Source: a virus
Reading direction: 5' to 3' (one strand)
Length of the DNA stretch: 36,108 nucleotides
Virus record (IMG/VR): IMGVR_UViG_3300038435_000085
Coordinates: 1 to 36,108 of that record
Shown here: positions 35,523-36,108 of the stretch, one piece after another
Numbering within the stretch: position 1 is the first letter of the stretch
Layout of the letters: every line of letters begins with the position of its first letter
Made by a program: the position numbers and the translations under genes
The notes under the pieces: model-generated
Told to the model about the DNA's origin: nothing
The model's input: the letters and a program-made list of their open reading frames with translations, nothing else
The model's database searches: none

Positions 35523-36108
35523 CCATTTTTAGGGTAAAATAAATCGAAAAGTACACCAGAATCTCCCTTTTTTCACACCTTAGTAGGCTTCAAACCCGCA
35601 TCATTGTTAGAATTATGTCAAAAACAATACTCTCAAAAAAGCGTTTAAATGGTCGTTTTTTTACTAAAAATCACTAAATACATTCAAAAAACCGTGTTTT
35701 TTGTCATTCATATACCCCTTAAATTGAACTTTTGTAAGCCCAACTGTAAGCCCAACTGTAAGCCCAACTTGTATATTTCGTTTTGTGCATATTTTTGGGG
35801 TGTTGGTCGGGGTGGGGTCGCAGCAGGGGCTTAATCTTCACTTTTAGTTCGTAGATTTTCACTCTATACCCTTGTGTGGCGTTGTTTTGGTGTTATAGTA
35901 CTGTTGTGTGCCCGCTATGGTATATTTGGGCCTTATATAGCCCCTTTTGCCGCTTCACAATGTCACTGCAATGGTAGTTAAATATCATTTTTGTACTTTT
36001 CTATTTTTACAGGGCTTTTTACAGGAATCGGCCTTTTCCTTTATTCATGCTGGTTTTCGGCCTTTTTATCTCTATTACATTATGTATTATTCGTTTTTAC
36101 CCCCATAC
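35523..36108. other. AT-rich non-coding right end
   Basis: 586 bases without a convincing gene. Three direct repeats TGTAAGCCCAAC lie at 35733-35768. Two short repeats of the TTTTACAGG type are at about 36005-36025 and TTCGGCCTTTTT-like repeats at 36028-36067. It could be the phage end region with transposase binding sites, or host DNA at the right junction. No TG...CA ends or target duplication can be confirmed. Confidence 0.6.
35733..35768 (+). repeat. Three direct 12-bp repeats
   Basis: TGTAAGCCCAAC three times in a row, perfect copies. They could be protein binding sites or simple slippage. Confidence 0.9.

Noticed and set aside
35733-35768. CRISPR-like array
   Set aside because: Three abutting 12-base repeats without spacers; the dispersed palindromes elsewhere are not regularly spaced either.
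35649-35834. Open frame with CKPN repeats at the right end
   Set aside because: The repeats are simply the three TGTAAGCCCAAC units; the rest is low-complexity AT-rich sequence with no protein character.
1-36108. tRNA or rRNA genes
   Set aside because: No cloverleaf with a conserved TTCGA-type arm or rRNA-like segment was seen on either strand; the frequent TTCGA strings belong to family A repeats.

Overview
The window is an essentially complete Mu-like (transposable, contractile-tailed) phage or prophage of about 36 kb, from a host in the phylum Bacteroidota. The Mu relationship rests on a MuA-type DDE transposase, a MuB-type ATPase, a Gam-like protein and a GemA/gp16-like protein. It is supported by Mu-style head genes: small and large terminase, DUF935 portal, gp30/F-like protein, gpG-like protein, gp36-like protein, and a ClpP-type protease with scaffold. 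The host call rests on three things: the transposase, sheath and baseplate proteins resemble Bacteroidota phage families; there is a Bacteroidota-type -33/-7 promoter with no Shine-Dalgarno pattern; and Bacteroidota-style dispersed repeats are very abundant. The host assignment is an inference. No tRNA, rRNA, CRISPR array or reverse transcriptase was seen.

Layout. (1) 3-8942, minus strand: early operon, starting at the right with a small Ner/Cro-like HTH gene, then two small genes, the transposase (interrupted by a frameshift), a small gene, MuB, several small genes including a RecA-like ATPase and a DnaA-domain-IV protein, Gam, a terminator, a cytosine methyltransferase (interrupted by a stop codon), GemA and three small genes. 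(2) 8943-9000: divergent operator/promoter region. (3) 9001-9729, plus strand: LexA-like self-cleaving repressor. (4) 9765-27308, minus strand: late operon read from right to left as protease/scaffold, major capsid protein, small head proteins, holin, endolysin, unimolecular-spanin candidate, sheath, tube, tail assembly chaperone (with a -1 frame extension), hub and baseplate proteins, then several tail-fibre-like proteins. (5) 27309-27583: divergent late control region with two 22-bp dyads. (6) 27584-35522, plus strand: small and large terminase, gp36-like, portal, gp30-like, tape measure, gpG-like and a gp37-like tail protein. (7) 35523-36108: AT-rich non-coding right end.

The life cycle follows from this. 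The repressor and the Ner-like protein decide lysogeny or lytic growth at the 8.9 kb switch. Transposase and MuB carry out replicative transposition, and Gam probably protects DNA ends. The two divergent late operons then build the head and a sheathed tail, and lysis uses holin, CHAP endolysin and the spanin candidate.

The most unusual property is a heavy load of short palindromic elements. I count about 61 copies in five families (called A to E here), plus short-period tandem repeats (F, G, H) sitting right in front of start codons. The elements fill nearly every late intergenic gap and also sit in frame inside many genes. All 61 point the same way on the + strand although the genes change direction, and the + strand is C-rich in both gene orientations. 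The variable arms of family A stay complementary to each other. Two early genes carry single lesions, so this copy may be decaying, or the sequence may contain errors.
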